This document shows positions 43,875 to 57,516 of a DNA stretch of 64,000 nucleotides, in pieces; within the stretch, counting starts at the first letter, position 1, and each line of letters starts with the position of its first letter. The notes beneath the pieces were generated by a model. It did not search any database and was not told where the DNA came from. It saw only the letters and a list, made by a program, of their open reading frames with translations. Source of the DNA: Uranotaenia lowii (taxonomy: Eukaryota > Arthropoda > Insecta > Diptera > Culicidae). Position numbers and translations under genes: made by a program. The stretch is from contig NC_073693.1 in NCBI RefSeq assembly GCF_029784155.1, positions 27,874,002 to 27,938,001 on the forward strand. The letters run 5' to 3'.

Positions 43875-44700
43875 TTTTCGTACCGTCATATGGGGCATCA
43901 TGCAACAGCGGGGTTATATGCAACATTTGTTAACCACAGTCCTGTTTTAATTTTTAATTTTATACAATGTAATCAAGTAAGAAGGTATAAAAAGGTATTT
44001 AATGCCTACAAAATGATGATGATATTGTTTTTTACATCTTAAATAAGTATTTTAAAGCTTTTCATTATCGTTCAAAATTTAAAAAATAATCTAGAAAAAA
44101 TGTACAAATTTTAACATTTTTCGAAGCCGTATAAAACTTTACCCATTATGACGGGTTGGCTTGATGCTATCACTTTTAAATGTTGTACTGGTTTTATTCT
44201 ATTCCAACACTGTTGGTGTAAAATAATTTTTCGAACAATCACCAAAATTCTGTAAATAAATATTTTTATAATTCAGATACCTGTCTGGAGTAACATGTAA
44301 CAAAATGCAAATCGAAGAGACTTCTAGTAAATCTCCGTTTCCTTGTGCTAGAATCGGATTTATTTTGCATCAAGGGATTTTTCAAAATTGAAATTCCATT
44401 CATCCGAACATTCATTTTTATGATTTAAGCAATAAGAATTTACCATGGTTTTTTTAACCCTTAATGTACGCAGCATCCTCATGTTAAAAAAAGTATAAAA
44501 ATTAATTTCAACAGATCCAGAAATTACTGCAATTGGTGCATCAACAATTCCACAAAATATATAAATTTATATACGTTTTCATTAGATTTTTCATTAAGTT
44601 TGTTTGTTGCAAGTAACTCCTTTTTCTAATTGTAGTGAAAATTGCATCTTTTTTGAAAATTAAAAATAACTGAAGAACCTATAATTTTTCTGACAACATC
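43875..44700 (-). repeat. Dispersed repeat family A, copy 2
   Basis: The reverse complement of 9830-10655, with matching landmarks in the same order. These include GGGGCATCATGCAACAGCG (43892), CATTTTTCGAAGCCGTATAAAA (44115), TATTTTTATAATTCAGATACCTGT (44262), AACAAAATGCAAATC (44297), AAATTACTGCAATTGGTGCA (44520) and TTGTTGCAAGTAACTCCTTTTTC (44604). No protein is encoded. Confidence 0.7.
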
Positions 44701-44929
44701 AATTTGATGCCCAATCAACCTTTAAACTTTTGATGCATAAAGGGGCATTAGGGTGTCATTTTGACACCATTGCAAGTTTGAAGGCTTGTAACTTTTTTCA
44801 GAAGCTTCAAAATACAAAAATTTCTTCGCGGACCCTAAATGAATTCAAAAGTTCTTCAATATTGCATCTTTACTTCTTTTATGGACGAACCCTGGAAGCC
44901 TAGACAAAAAAACTCCCTTTTCCGACTTT

Positions 44930-46645
44930 TGGTGTCATTTTGACACCACAAAAATAAAATCTATTTAAGTCGTTTGAATTATTATGAACTTCATATAAAA
45001 CTTATTTCAATAGAAATCTTGTAATGTCAGTAAAATATGTTTAGAACATTATATACAGCTAAAGTTACAAGTTTTCTCGTTATTCAGCATGAAAGAAAAA
45101 AAATCCGAAAAAACATGCCTCACGAAAACTGCTGTAGTTCATATGTTCCACGTCCAAAACAATATATGCCTTATGCATATGAAAGCTGAATGCCTACATC
45201 ATGAGGACAAGAAATATTTTTTAAATTTTTTTTTAATGAAATGGTCACAAAAAGTTCAAAAAAGTGGTCTAAAAAACCTACTTTTCATTCGATTGCTAGT
45301 AAATACTGTTTGAGCGATGGTAGAGTTTTAGAAAAAATATGACAACAAACTTTATTAAAATTCTAACATTTTGCTGTCTTTAGATTTTTGATACAACAAA
45401 AATAGAATTTACTGGAATTTTTCAAAGTTCACTACTTTGCGCAATTTTTTTTACAAATTGAAATTTCATTTGTTTTTGTGGTCCACCGTCAGGTTGTACC
45501 CGGATTTTCAGTGCTTTTACTTTCTTTGGACCAATCAAAAGTATATTCATTAGAAAGCTAATTTAATCTACATTCTAGTGAAGTGCAACAAATCACGCTG
45601 TGAGATTTCACAAAAATATGAAAATTATAAACGTAAAATCATTCCTGAATTTCTAGAACCACAAGCCCGCGTCCAGCAAAACGTGTTTGTTTGCTCTCCG
45701 AGTAGGTACGGTGGGTGGTGATTTGGGAAGAGAGCCAAGCCGAGTGCCGAAATAATGCCGAAATCCAACCAAGAAACGCACGACACGCATCTTTATTTCG
45801 GCTCTCGGCTTGGCTCTCTTCCCAAATCACCACCCACCGTACCTACTCGGAGAGCAAACAAACACGTTTTGCTGGACGCGGGCTTGTGGTTCTAGAAATT
45901 CAGGAATGATTTTACGTTTATAATTTTCATATTTTTGTGAAATCTCACAGCGTGATTTGTTGCACTTCACTAGAATGTAGATTAAATTAGCTTTCCAATG
46001 TATATACTTTTGATTGGTCCAAACAAAGTAAAAGCACTGAAAATCCGGGTACAACCTGACGGTGGACCACAAAAACAAATGAAATTTCAATTTGTAAAAA
46101 AAATTGCGCAAAATAGTGAACTTTGAAAAATTCCAGTAATTTCAATTTTTGTTGCATCAAAAATCTAAAGACAGCAAAACGTTAGAATTTTAATAAAGTT
46201 TGTTGTCATATTTTTTCTAAAATTCTACCATCGCTCAAACAGTATTTACTAGCAATCGAATGAAAAGTAGGTTTTTTAGACCACTTTTTTGAACTTTTTG
46301 TGACCATTTCATTAAAAAAAATTCAAAAAAATATTTCTTGTCTTCATGATGTAGGCATTAACTTCAGCTTTCATATGCATAAGGCAAATATTTTTTTGGA
46401 CGTGTAATATATGAACTACAGCAGTTTTCATGAGGCATGCTTTTTCGGATTTTTTTCTTTCATGCTGAATAACGAGAAAACTTGTAACTTAAGCTGTATA
46501 TAATGTTCTAAACATATTTTACTGACATTACAAGGTTTCTTTTGATGTAAGTTTTGTTTAAATCGGTTCAACACGCTAAAAGTTATAACGATTTGAGCTT
46601 GTGGTGTCAAATTGACACCACAAGTGCTGATTAGGGTAATGAAAT
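44930..46645. mobile_element. Large palindromic element (foldback/MITE type)
   Basis: Arms of about 750 bp (45005-45754 and 45794-46545) are near-perfect reverse complements around a 39-bp spacer (45755-45793). Just outside each arm lies GGTGTCA..TGACACCA, itself a small palindrome (44932-44950 and 46601-46619). Two 64-codon frames at 45639-45833 (minus) and 45715-45909 (plus) encode almost the same peptide because they are mirror copies, not genes. The centre contains a second symmetric core, GAGAGCCAAGCCGAG against CTCGGCTTGGCTCTC. Transcription across it in either direction would give a long hairpin RNA. Confidence 0.88.
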
Positions 46646-47886
46646 CTAATGCGGATGAGGGTTAAAGAAGCTAGTGAAGTTGAAAAGTGTTGTATGTTGT
46701 CCCAGACGGTATCTCACCAAATGAAAATCTTCCTTCCGATAACCTTCTATTTTTTTTTTTTTTTTTGAGAAAAAAATCATGCTTGTTTTTTTTTATCAGG
46801 AAACAGAGTTTAAAACAAAAATAAGAATTTAAAACTTATCAATGATAATGCATGGCATTTTTTTGATTATTTTCTTGTTAACGCGGGGTTGTTGCTCTGC
46901 CCGATTTTGTGTTGAAATGTATTGCATTTGAGCTTAAGGTTCCTTACTTAATTAAAAGTGTGAGTATATGATTAAAAAAAGGACTGCCTCAGAAGGAACT
47001 GAAACAAATTCAACTCTCGATCGTAAAGTTTATCATATTGATGTTTAATAATAAGTGTCAAACGTAGTGTTTCCTATTTTTTTGGTTTGATTTTTTGTTT
47101 AAATCAATAAAGGTACCCTTAAAATTCAATTAAACATATTTTTTTCGTGATCTCAAAATAAATTGAAAATTCATTTTTTTGAGTTATTGCACTTTTTTTT
47201 TTTTAAATCTATTAAAATGTGATGTGAAGATGTTTTTTTTATCACTTCCAAATGTTTCCCACACGAAATAAGGCTGGAACAAATATCAATCAAAGATATA
47301 GTATGCAATTTTGTTGCATGCAAGGTTTCGTGCGGTTTACTCCAATTCATTTGTTTTTTGAGTTATTTTTTTATTTTTTACTATCATCCCCCCCCCTGAC
47401 GATGTTCTAACTCCGAGTTCCGGCCGAACTTCCTGATGAAAAAGACTGGAAAAAGTGGTGTTATCTCAAAATGAGTAATATGCGCCTTTAAGTATGCTAC
47501 GAATTTAGGCTAGTAGACAAACTTTCAGAATTCTGTTTGTCTCACATTTATTAACTGTGAAATGAAATTTTATATAGCCAATATACCATAAAACGTTTAT
47601 TTTTAGATTGTACATGATTTTTGCCAAAGCTAGGCGCAACCTACACAACAAAAAATTTCCTCAAGTATACGGAATCTTAAACACGCGAGAACTATTTTTT
47701 CACAAGTCTAATTCTAAAAAGATGTTATTTTCAACTCTTTTTGTTTTTCAAGAACCACTTCCCTCACGTTTCTTTGGCGAACTGCGAAAAATATGCGTAA
47801 TTCAAATGTTGGAAATGTTGATAGATATTCTGAAGAGTGGATATATGAATTTGCCAATAAAGTATGCCCAGATTATGTTGAACAAT
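46646..47886. other. No gene recognised
   Basis: AT-rich sequence. A repeat-like segment is at 47268-47400 (see 42999-43874). A 117-codon plus frame at 47608-47961 runs into the (GTTT)n tract of the neighbouring composite and has no recognisable domain. Confidence 0.4.
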
Positions 47887-49050
47887 CGCAAATCTATATA
47901 TATAAAAAGCAATTATCTGTATGTTTGTTTGTTTGTTTGTTTGTTTGTTTGTCCTCTATAGACTCAGCCGTCTTAAGAGCTAGAGATCTGAAATTTGGCA
48001 TGGATGCTCATTAGGACCAGGAATGATGAAAAATGTTTTTAGATTTTTGGACGACCCCTTCTGAAGGGGGTCGTCCATACAAGACAAATATTGTTTTCAC
48101 GTTATTGACGTTATTTTCCGTCGGATTGTGATGAAAATTTGCACATGAGTGTTTTGAGAGACGAGAGATCGATTTCAGATGTCAAATTATGTGTAAGGGA
48201 TCGTCCAAAGGGGTCGTCCATATTAACTGTTCGCTGTTTTTGCGATATTGACGTTATTATACATCGTATTCAGATGAAAATTGGTACACGATAGTTTTGA
48301 GTGACGTGCAATCGATTTGAGGTATCAAATTCAATGTAAGGGGCCGTCAAAAGGGGTCATCCATATCAACTTTTCAATATCTTAGTGATATTGACGTTTT
48401 TATACATCGGATTGGGATGAAAATTTGCACGTAGGAGTTATTAGGGACAAAAAACTGATTTCACTTATCCAAACTAAAATCAGGGGTCGGGCAAAGGGGT
48501 CGTCCATATTAACTATTCACTGTTGATGCGATATTGTCGTTATTATACATCGGATTCAGATGAAAATTGGTACACGAGAGTTTTGAGAGACGAGCAATGG
48601 ATTTCAGGTATTAAATTCAGTGTACGGTGCCGGCAAAGGGGGTCGTCCATATTAACCTTTTAATATAATTGCTATATCGTTGATATTATACATCGGATTG
48701 GGATGAAAATTTGCACACGGTAGTTTTCAGGGACAGGCAATCGATATCAAATGTCAAATATTTTGCCAGGGGTCGACGAAAGGGGTCGTCCATATAGATT
48801 AATTGTTCACGGTTTTTTTTGCAATATTGACGTTATTATGCAACAGATTGCTTTGAAAATTGGCACACGGGAGTTTTGAGGGAAGGGCAATCGATTTCAG
48901 ATATTGTATAAGAAGCCACCGAAAAGGGTTTAACTTTTTGGCAATAATTGCGTTGCTATGCAACTATCGAGTCGACATTTATACACGGGTTTTTTTTTGG
49001 CACGGTCAATTGATTCCTGATTTCAAATTTAGTAGCAGACGACAGACAAA
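47887..49050 (-). repeat. 143-bp tandem array of the composite repeat, copy 2
   Basis: About seven units with a period of about 143 bp. The word GGGGTC(G/A)TCCATA falls at 48066, 48208, 48353, 48496, 48640 and 48782. The left end is CTATATATATAAAAAGCAAT with a (GTTT)n tract and CCTCTATAGACTCAGCCGTC, the exact complement of the right end of copy 1 at 5030-5102. The array stops where the reverse-transcriptase gene begins, and the junction sequence (GGTCAATTGATTCCTGATTT onward) is shared with copy 1. Confidence 0.88.
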
Positions 49051-51659
49051 ATGAACGTCCAATATTTTTGCAATTATTACTTAACAGTGAATTCAAAAGT
49101 GCATCTGGAAAATGCTTGGCAATTGACTTTCATGCAAACTGTTCATGACATATTCCAAGTTGAAAGCGAAACGGAGTTCGTATGGGATCAGCTAGTTGAG
49201 TATAATTGCGAAAATGTATTTGAATATCTAGGAAGTCCAATAAAAATGATAGAATTTTCAACTGCGTTATTGTCCTGCTCAAATACTGCAGCGGGTTTAG
49301 ATGGAATAAAGTATAAGTTATTACAAAACATGCCAGATTCTTACAAACGTATGCTTCTTAATTTGTATAATAAATTTATAGAGAAGAATTTTGTACCAGA
49401 AACATGGAGGCAAGTGAAAGTTGTACCGATAATTAAACCAGGAAAAAATCCCTCTGAATATAGTTCTTATCATCCAATTAGTTTACTTCCTTGTCCAAAA
49501 AAACTTTGGAACGAATTCTTTTGAATAGATTAGAAAATTGGGCTGAGCAAAATAAATTAACATCTAAATCTCAATACGGTTTTAGAAAAAGTAAAGGGAC
49601 GTTAGATTGTTTATCCGAATTAACCATTGACATTCAAACAAGCTTTGAACGAAAAGAAGATGTAGTTGCTGTGTTTTTAGACATAGCTGGTGCATATGAT
49701 TCTGTGAACATAGAAATACTTTGTGAAAAATTAGCTAAGCATGGTGTTCCATTAAATTTGGTAAACTTTTTGAGCAATTTATTAAACAAAAAAGAAATGA
49801 ACTTTTATATAAATAACAAGTTTAAATGTCGAAGAACGAGTTATCTAGGATTACCACAAGGGTCTACTTTAAGTCCATTTCTGTACAACTTCTACGTTAA
49901 TGATATTGACACATGTCTAGAAGAAAATGTTTTTATGTTACAGTATGCTGATGACAGCGTTATTTATAAGTCAGGTTTGAATATTATTGATACGCAAGAA
50001 AAAATACAAATAACTTTAAATAACTTGAGTGATTGGGCACAATACATGGGACTTGAATTTTCACCTCAAAAATCGGAAATGATGGTTTTTACAAGAAAAA
50101 TAAAGCCACTGAACGTATCATTGCATATGAAACAAATTCAAATTGAAAGATCATTCTCAGTTAAATATTTGGGGATTTGGTTTGATGGTAAACTTTTATG
50201 GAGAAAACATATCGAATATTTAGTTAAAAAATGTCAAAAAAGGAAAAATTTCTTTAAAACTGTAACAAGCTCTTGGTGGGGAGCCCATCCACAAGATCTT
50301 ATAACATTGTACAAGACAACAATTCTTTCAGTCCTTCAGTATGGTTGTTTTTGTTTTGCAAGTGCCTCTAACTGTCATTTATTAAAATTAGCTCGAATAC
50401 AATTTCGTTGTTTAAGAATAGCTCTAGGGAACATGATGTCTACGCATACAATGTCGACAGAAGTTATTGCTGGAGTAATGCCTCTTGAGCTTAATTTTCT
50501 TGAACTTAATTTACGTCAATTATTCCGTTTTCAAGCAAGGCGGAAGAAAATAATAAATAAGTTAGATTATTTATTTGAACTCAATCCAGGAACTAAATTC
50601 TTAAATTTTTACAGAGAATTTATATCAATTGAATCCTTTGATCCTCCAGATAAAACTATATTTGATTATAAGCTTGATGAAATTCAGTTTACTCCAATCG
50701 TTGATTTGAGTTTCAAAAAAGAAATAGAAAAAATACCTCCTAGTCTAAGGGTGCAAACTAGTAATCAGATGTTTCATAGTAAGTTTGAAGGTTGTACAGC
50801 AAGTAGTCTAATTTTTACTGATGGTTCTGTTATGCAAAATAATATAGGGTTCGGATTGTACCATTCTCAGTCTTCACAGAGCTTTAAGTTGCTAGCACCA
50901 TGTTCAATATTCGTAGCAGAATTAATTGCAATATTCCACTCATGTGAGTATATACAGAGTTTGCCTTCATCTAAATATGTAATTTGTTCGGATAGCATGA
51001 GTTCTCTGATCGCACTCAAATCGAATAGTTGGAAACCGCATAATAACATATACATTTATAAAATAAAGAAAATTTTATTTGAACTACATAATTCAGGTTA
51101 TTCAATATCATTATTTTGGATTCCATCACACCATGGTATACGTGGCAACGAAAAGGCAGATCATCTTGCCAAACAAGGAGCTCTCGGTGACTTGGTTTAT
51201 GATAGGGGATTTCAACCTAACGAACTTTATCCTTTAGCCCATTCCTTGGTAATGCCCATGTGGCAAAGCAAATGGAGTTATAGTCAACTAGGTCGATTTT
51301 GTTTTTCAATTTTACCGGAAGTTAAAGAAAAGCCATGGTTTCAAAATCAAGATCTTCAAAGAAATTTTATTAAAATATTTTCGAGAATAATTTCTAATCA
51401 TTATAATTTAGCAGCACACCTGTATAGAATAAATTTAAAAGATTCCAATGTTTGTCAATGTGGCCGAGGATACGAGGATATAGACCATGTTGTGTGGTGT
51501 TGTTCAATATATGAGAGTGTAAGATCAACTTTCAAAGATATTCTTGTTAATTCATCGAATCTTCCCCAAATACCCATAAGAGATATTGTAAGTCAACGTG
51601 ACATGCAAACTATGAAAACAATTTTTGATTTCCTGAAGAAAGCTGACTTGAAGCTTTGA
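49051..51659 (+). pseudogene. Non-LTR reverse transcriptase/RNase H, no endonuclease, one frameshift
   Basis: Polymerase gene of a LINE with an RNase H domain, closest in my judgement to the I/Outcast/Loner group. Frame 1 (49051-49524) has the region before the fingers (SNTAAGLDGIKYKLLQNMPD, VPIIKPGKNPSEYSSYHPIS). The rest continues in another frame from about 49494 to 51659. The switch lies at the A7 run 49497-49503, consistent with a lost base. RT motifs in the second part: FLDIAGAYD (residues 62-70), GLPQGSTLSPFLYNFYVNDI (120-139), QYADD (151-155). RNase H: IFTDGS with the acidic residue near 443, AELIAI near 474, CSDSMSS near 500, and SHHGIRGNEKADHLAKQ near 547. The C-terminus has a CQCGRGYEDIDHVVWCC zinc-knuckle-like motif. 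No apurinic endonuclease or ORF1 precedes it; a tandem array does. Confidence 0.9.
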
Positions 51660-51965
51660 AAATTAAATGGAGTCGAAAGAAGAACTCGGAGTAGGAGTGC
51701 TGTGAGTCGCAAACCAAGAGCCTCAAGCCAAGAACCACAAAACTATAGCCTGTAAACCCGAGAGGAAGTCCATAGTCTACCCTAGACGAGGTCCATCATC
51801 CACCCGAGACGAGGTCCAAGATCAATCCAAGTTGAGGTCCATGGTCCACATGTCGAGATGCAGAAGGCAACTTCGAAAGATAATAGTTACAAATGATACA
51901 AGTGATACAAGTGTTTCAAATAAATTTGAATTTAGATGTCATGTATGAAACCTTTGTAAAAATCA
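51660..51965 (+). other. 3' untranslated part of the non-LTR element
   Basis: Follows the stop codon. Contains repeated (G)AGGTCCAT/CCGAGACGAGGTCCA words (51765-51850) and ends in A-rich AAATCAAATCAAATTTAAAA near 51960. No clear target duplication is found because the 5' side of the element is the tandem array. Confidence 0.6.
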
Positions 51966-52535
51966 AATCAAATTTAAAACTAAGAAGTGGTCGGCTCAAT
52001 ATGATCAAGAATCAAGAGCCTGTTTGTTATAGTCTATAATAAATGTTTGAAGGATAAAAAAAAACTCTTTTTGTTGTAATTTTAGTCTTTTTTTTAGTCA
52101 AAAAAGAGAATATAAATAAATTGTTTTTGCGTAAATTTACATTCCGCAATGCAAAGTTATCTTTGTTGCATTAGATATCACAAGTTGGATCTTAAATTAC
52201 ATCGAAAATTAAGTGAAACTTACCTAACAGAAACAATGTTTTCTCGCGACATAAGTTTATTTACTTTGACTCGAGATGCTGGTTCTCATACGGTTAGTCA
52301 AAAATGTCGCTCGGAAGTCTCGGTTGTATTCCGCTTAGCCAAATTCTGTCGAATAGGTGTGTTATGAAGTGGTAGGTATATGAAATGGAATAAAACATTG
52401 CCTTTTCAAAATTACAGGAACGCAACTATCGAGAATCTAAAAAAACTGAATCAAATTGTTGTGACTAAAAGTTTCCAGTAATTATAATAGCAGTCCAAAA
52501 CAATTTGAGCATGCATAAGACACTGACCCTTAAAT
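51966..52535. other. No gene recognised
   Basis: A 72-codon frame at 52149-52367 has no family resemblance. Nothing else is supported. Confidence 0.35.
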
Positions 52536-54341
<1,806 letters not shown>

Positions 54342-54841
54342 NNNNNNNNNNNNNNNNNNNNNNNNNNNNNNNNNNNNNNNNNNNNNNNNNNNNNNNNNNN
54401 NNNNNNNNNNNNNNNNNNNNNNNNNNNNNNNNNNNNNNNNNNNNNNNNNNNNNNNNNNNNNNNNNNNNNNNNNNNNNNNNNNNNNNNNNNNNNNNNNNNN
54501 NNNNNNNNNNNNNNNNNNNNNNNNNNNNNNNNNNNNNNNNNNNNNNNNNNNNNNNNNNNNNNNNNNNNNNNNNNNNNNNNNNNNNNNNNNNNNNNNNNNN
54601 NNNNNNNNNNNNNNNNNNNNNNNNNNNNNNNNNNNNNNNNNNNNNNNNNNNNNNNNNNNNNNNNNNNNNNNNNNNNNNNNNNNNNNNNNNNNNNNNNNNN
54701 NNNNNNNNNNNNNNNNNNNNNNNNNNNNNNNNNNNNNNNNNNNNNNNNNNNNNNNNNNNNNNNNNNNNNNNNNNNNNNNNNNNNNNNNNNNNNNNNNNNN
54801 NNNNNNNNNNNNNNNNNNNNNNNNNNNNNNNNNNNNNNNNN
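54342..54841. other. Assembly gap (500 N)
   Basis: Exactly 500 N, which is a conventional scaffold-gap length rather than a measured distance. The true amount of missing sequence is unknown. Confidence 0.99.
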
Positions 54842-54949
54842 TAAAATCTTCTGATGTGGGTTGATCAACAAAATTAAGTGTATTTTTCCTTATTTTTACT
54901 GAATTATTCCATGGTTTTGACCAAATTTACTAAGATATTACCACAATTC

Positions 54950-55056
54950 TGGGTTGATCATTTTGAAATGAAATGCTTGGATTTTGCCAGGTTTTTCGAT
55001 AAAGTTGCCCGGATTTGTCCGGTCCAGATACGTCCGGGAAAAATACTGGCAACCTT
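54950..55056 (-). mobile_element. CCGGGCAA-family fragment
   Basis: GGATTTTGCCAGGTTTTTCG, AAGTTGCCCGGATTTGTCCGG and ACTGGCAACCTTA match the terminal part of the copy at 40443-40859 in the same orientation. The rest of the element lies toward the gap and is not recognisable. Confidence 0.6.
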
Positions 55057-55639
55057 ATTTTATAGCCATCATTTTTTAGGAAGCTTCAATAGATGTACCT
55101 TTCTTACGTGAAATGATAACAATGTATTTTTTAACTTTTTCATGTGTGATCTAATGAAAATCCAACGTCTTGAGCTTGTAAACATATTTGAAAGACCTCT
55201 TTTGAAGATTGTCCCACTTTTCAAGATAGATGATCTCCCCGTAGAATGGTATGTTTTAGTTTATTTTGTAGTTAGAAATGTCTGAATAGATTTAGGCTGA
55301 AACCTTGTTGAAGACTTCATCAGCATGTTTTCAATGTGACTGTTTTCTAGTTTTCTTATGATTTGATGGTAGAATTAAACGGATTGAAATCCTAGCTTTT
55401 GAAATGAAGTCCAAGAAGTTGCAAATAATGGATTTTTAAGGTTCCATTTAAGAGAAAAACTTTTTGTAAATACTTCAATTCAAGGAATAAACTGATTCTT
55501 TTCAACCACAAAATATTCAGAAATAAAAGTAAAAAATTAAGTAAGCATTCCAAATCATTTCTGTCAAACGCTTGTAACCTCCATTAAAATTAATTAAAAT
55601 TATTTTATATTTGTGGATTCTTCTGGTTTGTTTTGACAA
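55057..55639. other. No gene recognised
   Basis: AT-rich, no supported feature. Confidence 0.35.
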
Positions 55640-56440
55640 GTTGACTTTGTTTGAATATAAAATTTAAACTTTTAATACATCATTGAAAATATGAAACTGC
55701 GATCTCCTACAATTTGTCTCCCTCATGAAACATCGATATTTTTATCTTGATTATTAAACTTAATTTCAAGTTGAATCTGAATCTGAATTTTAAATCGCAA
55801 TGCCGGATCTGAATTTTGACTTTTGATCCTCAGTTCAAAATTTGAATTCCAAATTTGAAAACGATTTTTTAATCTTAGTTCCTGATATTAAATTCTTTCA
55901 ATTATCAACCAAAAAGCGAATTTTGTATCAGAACCTTCAGCAAACATTTTCTGCTGAATTTTCTGCGTCTCATATGAAATCTTTTTTCAAATATGAAAAA
56001 TGCATCTTCACAGAAAATTTTTTTGACAATTACGTGTCACTGAAACTACAAACTTTAAAATAAATCAACCTGTAAATAACAAAACCAATGCAAAATCAAA
56101 ATTTGATTCACGTTTTTTTCCCAAAGATGTTTCACACAGGGTTTCAAGAACGAAACACTAAATAAAGGATGCGAAATCTGATCACAGACATCGAATTTTA
56201 ATCTTTATAAGCATGTTTGAAACCATAAAATCTGGAATTATTTTTACTTTAGCTTACCAGAAATTTTTCCACCAATATCCGGGCCGTGCATTTCGGGTAA
56301 TTTTCCTCAATATGTTCCAATATCGAAATTATTCAATAGAAATCATGAAAAAAAGCACTTTGAAAACGTTTTTTACACGTCAGTCAATTTGAAATCATAT
56401 TTTCAGTTTTCAATAAACCGTTCATATTTATTTTGATGAT
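55640..56440 (+). repeat. Dispersed repeat family B, copy 3, partial
   Basis: GAAACTGCGATCTCCTACAA (55692) aligns with GAAACTGCAATCTCCTTCAA at 15610. The TTAATTTCAAGTTGAATCTG and AAATATGAAAAATGCATCTT words also align with copies 1 and 2. The 3' third of the family is missing or too diverged. Confidence 0.55.
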
Positions 56441-57342
56441 TTGCTCAACGACTTGGTACGCAAAATACATTATTCTAATGAATATAATCAAATTTTCGTT
56501 TGATTGTGCAAATAAAGTGAACAAAATCGGCAACATATGAGCAATCTGTTAAGCCTAGTCTTATTTTATTGAAATTCGGCACTGGATCGTGAACAGTGGA
56601 CAGTATATTTCCATAGCTACTCGTGAGACCAAAAATGAACATAAACAAAAACAACGCCAAAAAGGAACGCCAAGACAAGAGACAATTGAAGTTAGTTCGG
56701 AAGAAGGAGGAGAAGGTAGAAGAACGCAGACGAAAGTCTTTGCTAAGAGAGGACTCCTTAAGTTTGCTCTACAGTTCAAAATAGTAAAGGAGCTTAGGTA
56801 GGGTTATAATTTAGTATTCGCGGTTATTAAATTTTGAGCATGTAGTAATTGTCCCGCTTTTTTAGAAAATGTCCCGCCGTCCCGCTTTTCTCTCAAAATG
56901 TCCCGCTTTTTCCTGAGAAAACTTTTGTGGTAGCTTCAACCGAACAACTGACGCAAAATTTTCAAGCTCTTCAATTTCTTCGAAAATTTACTAATTTGTT
57001 TCAAAAGTAGAACGGAAAGTGGAAGTAACGCCTCGGTTAGATTCGCATCCAATGTCAGAAGAATGAGAAGAACGCAAAAACAAAACAACCCAAAGGACGG
57101 CGCCTGCAAAACAAACATCATATTTGGACTGAGTGATAGCTGTGAACATCGAAAGGATATCCGAAAGATTCGGCAAAGGAAACAACCAAACTAAGCTAAG
57201 TATCTTTAAGTTATCTGTCAGCGTTGGTAGTAAAATCAAGACACTAACAATTGTTCAATTGTGTCTGATAGTAGGTGTAAATTTTATCAATATCAAGGTT
57301 TTTCTAAACAGACTGTTATAAAATGTTAATAAAATTCATATC
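56441..57342. other. Purine-rich segments and TGTCCCGC words; no gene called
   Basis: 56590-56800 and 57010-57240 are GC-richer and open for 60-80 codons on both strands, without recognisable domains. TGTCCCGC occurs at 56868-56905 (GTCCCGCTTTTTTAG, ATGTCCCGCCGTCCCGC), as it does near 60090-60140, and may belong to the subterminal repeats of another hAT-type element. Confidence 0.35.
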
Positions 57343-57516
57343 TTAGAGCACCTGTATCCGTGATCCAAACAGCCGGTGATGCAGTTCTAAACCGTTTGAC
57401 GGTTAATGTAACACGAATGGGGTTGCCCGTTATTTCACTGGATTGTATCTTATTTCGCTGGTTCAATTCATGTTTAAATTAGACCCAAGAATAGACCATG
57501 AATACAGATGCTCTTA
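57343..57516. mobile_element. Small MITE (~175 bp)
   Basis: Imperfect inverted ends: TTAGAGCACCTGTATCCGTG on the left, and the complement TAAGAGCATCTGTATTCATG on the right. Moderately GC-rich interior, non-coding. The target duplication is too short to judge. Confidence 0.55.

Noticed and set aside
45639..45909. Two 64-codon frames on opposite strands with nearly the same peptide
   Set aside because: They are mirror copies produced by the palindromic element, with no family resemblance.
47608..48014. 117-codon plus frame with a Cys-Leu-Phe-Val repeat
   Set aside because: Its C-terminal part is a translation of the (GTTT)n tract, and the rest is unrecognisable.
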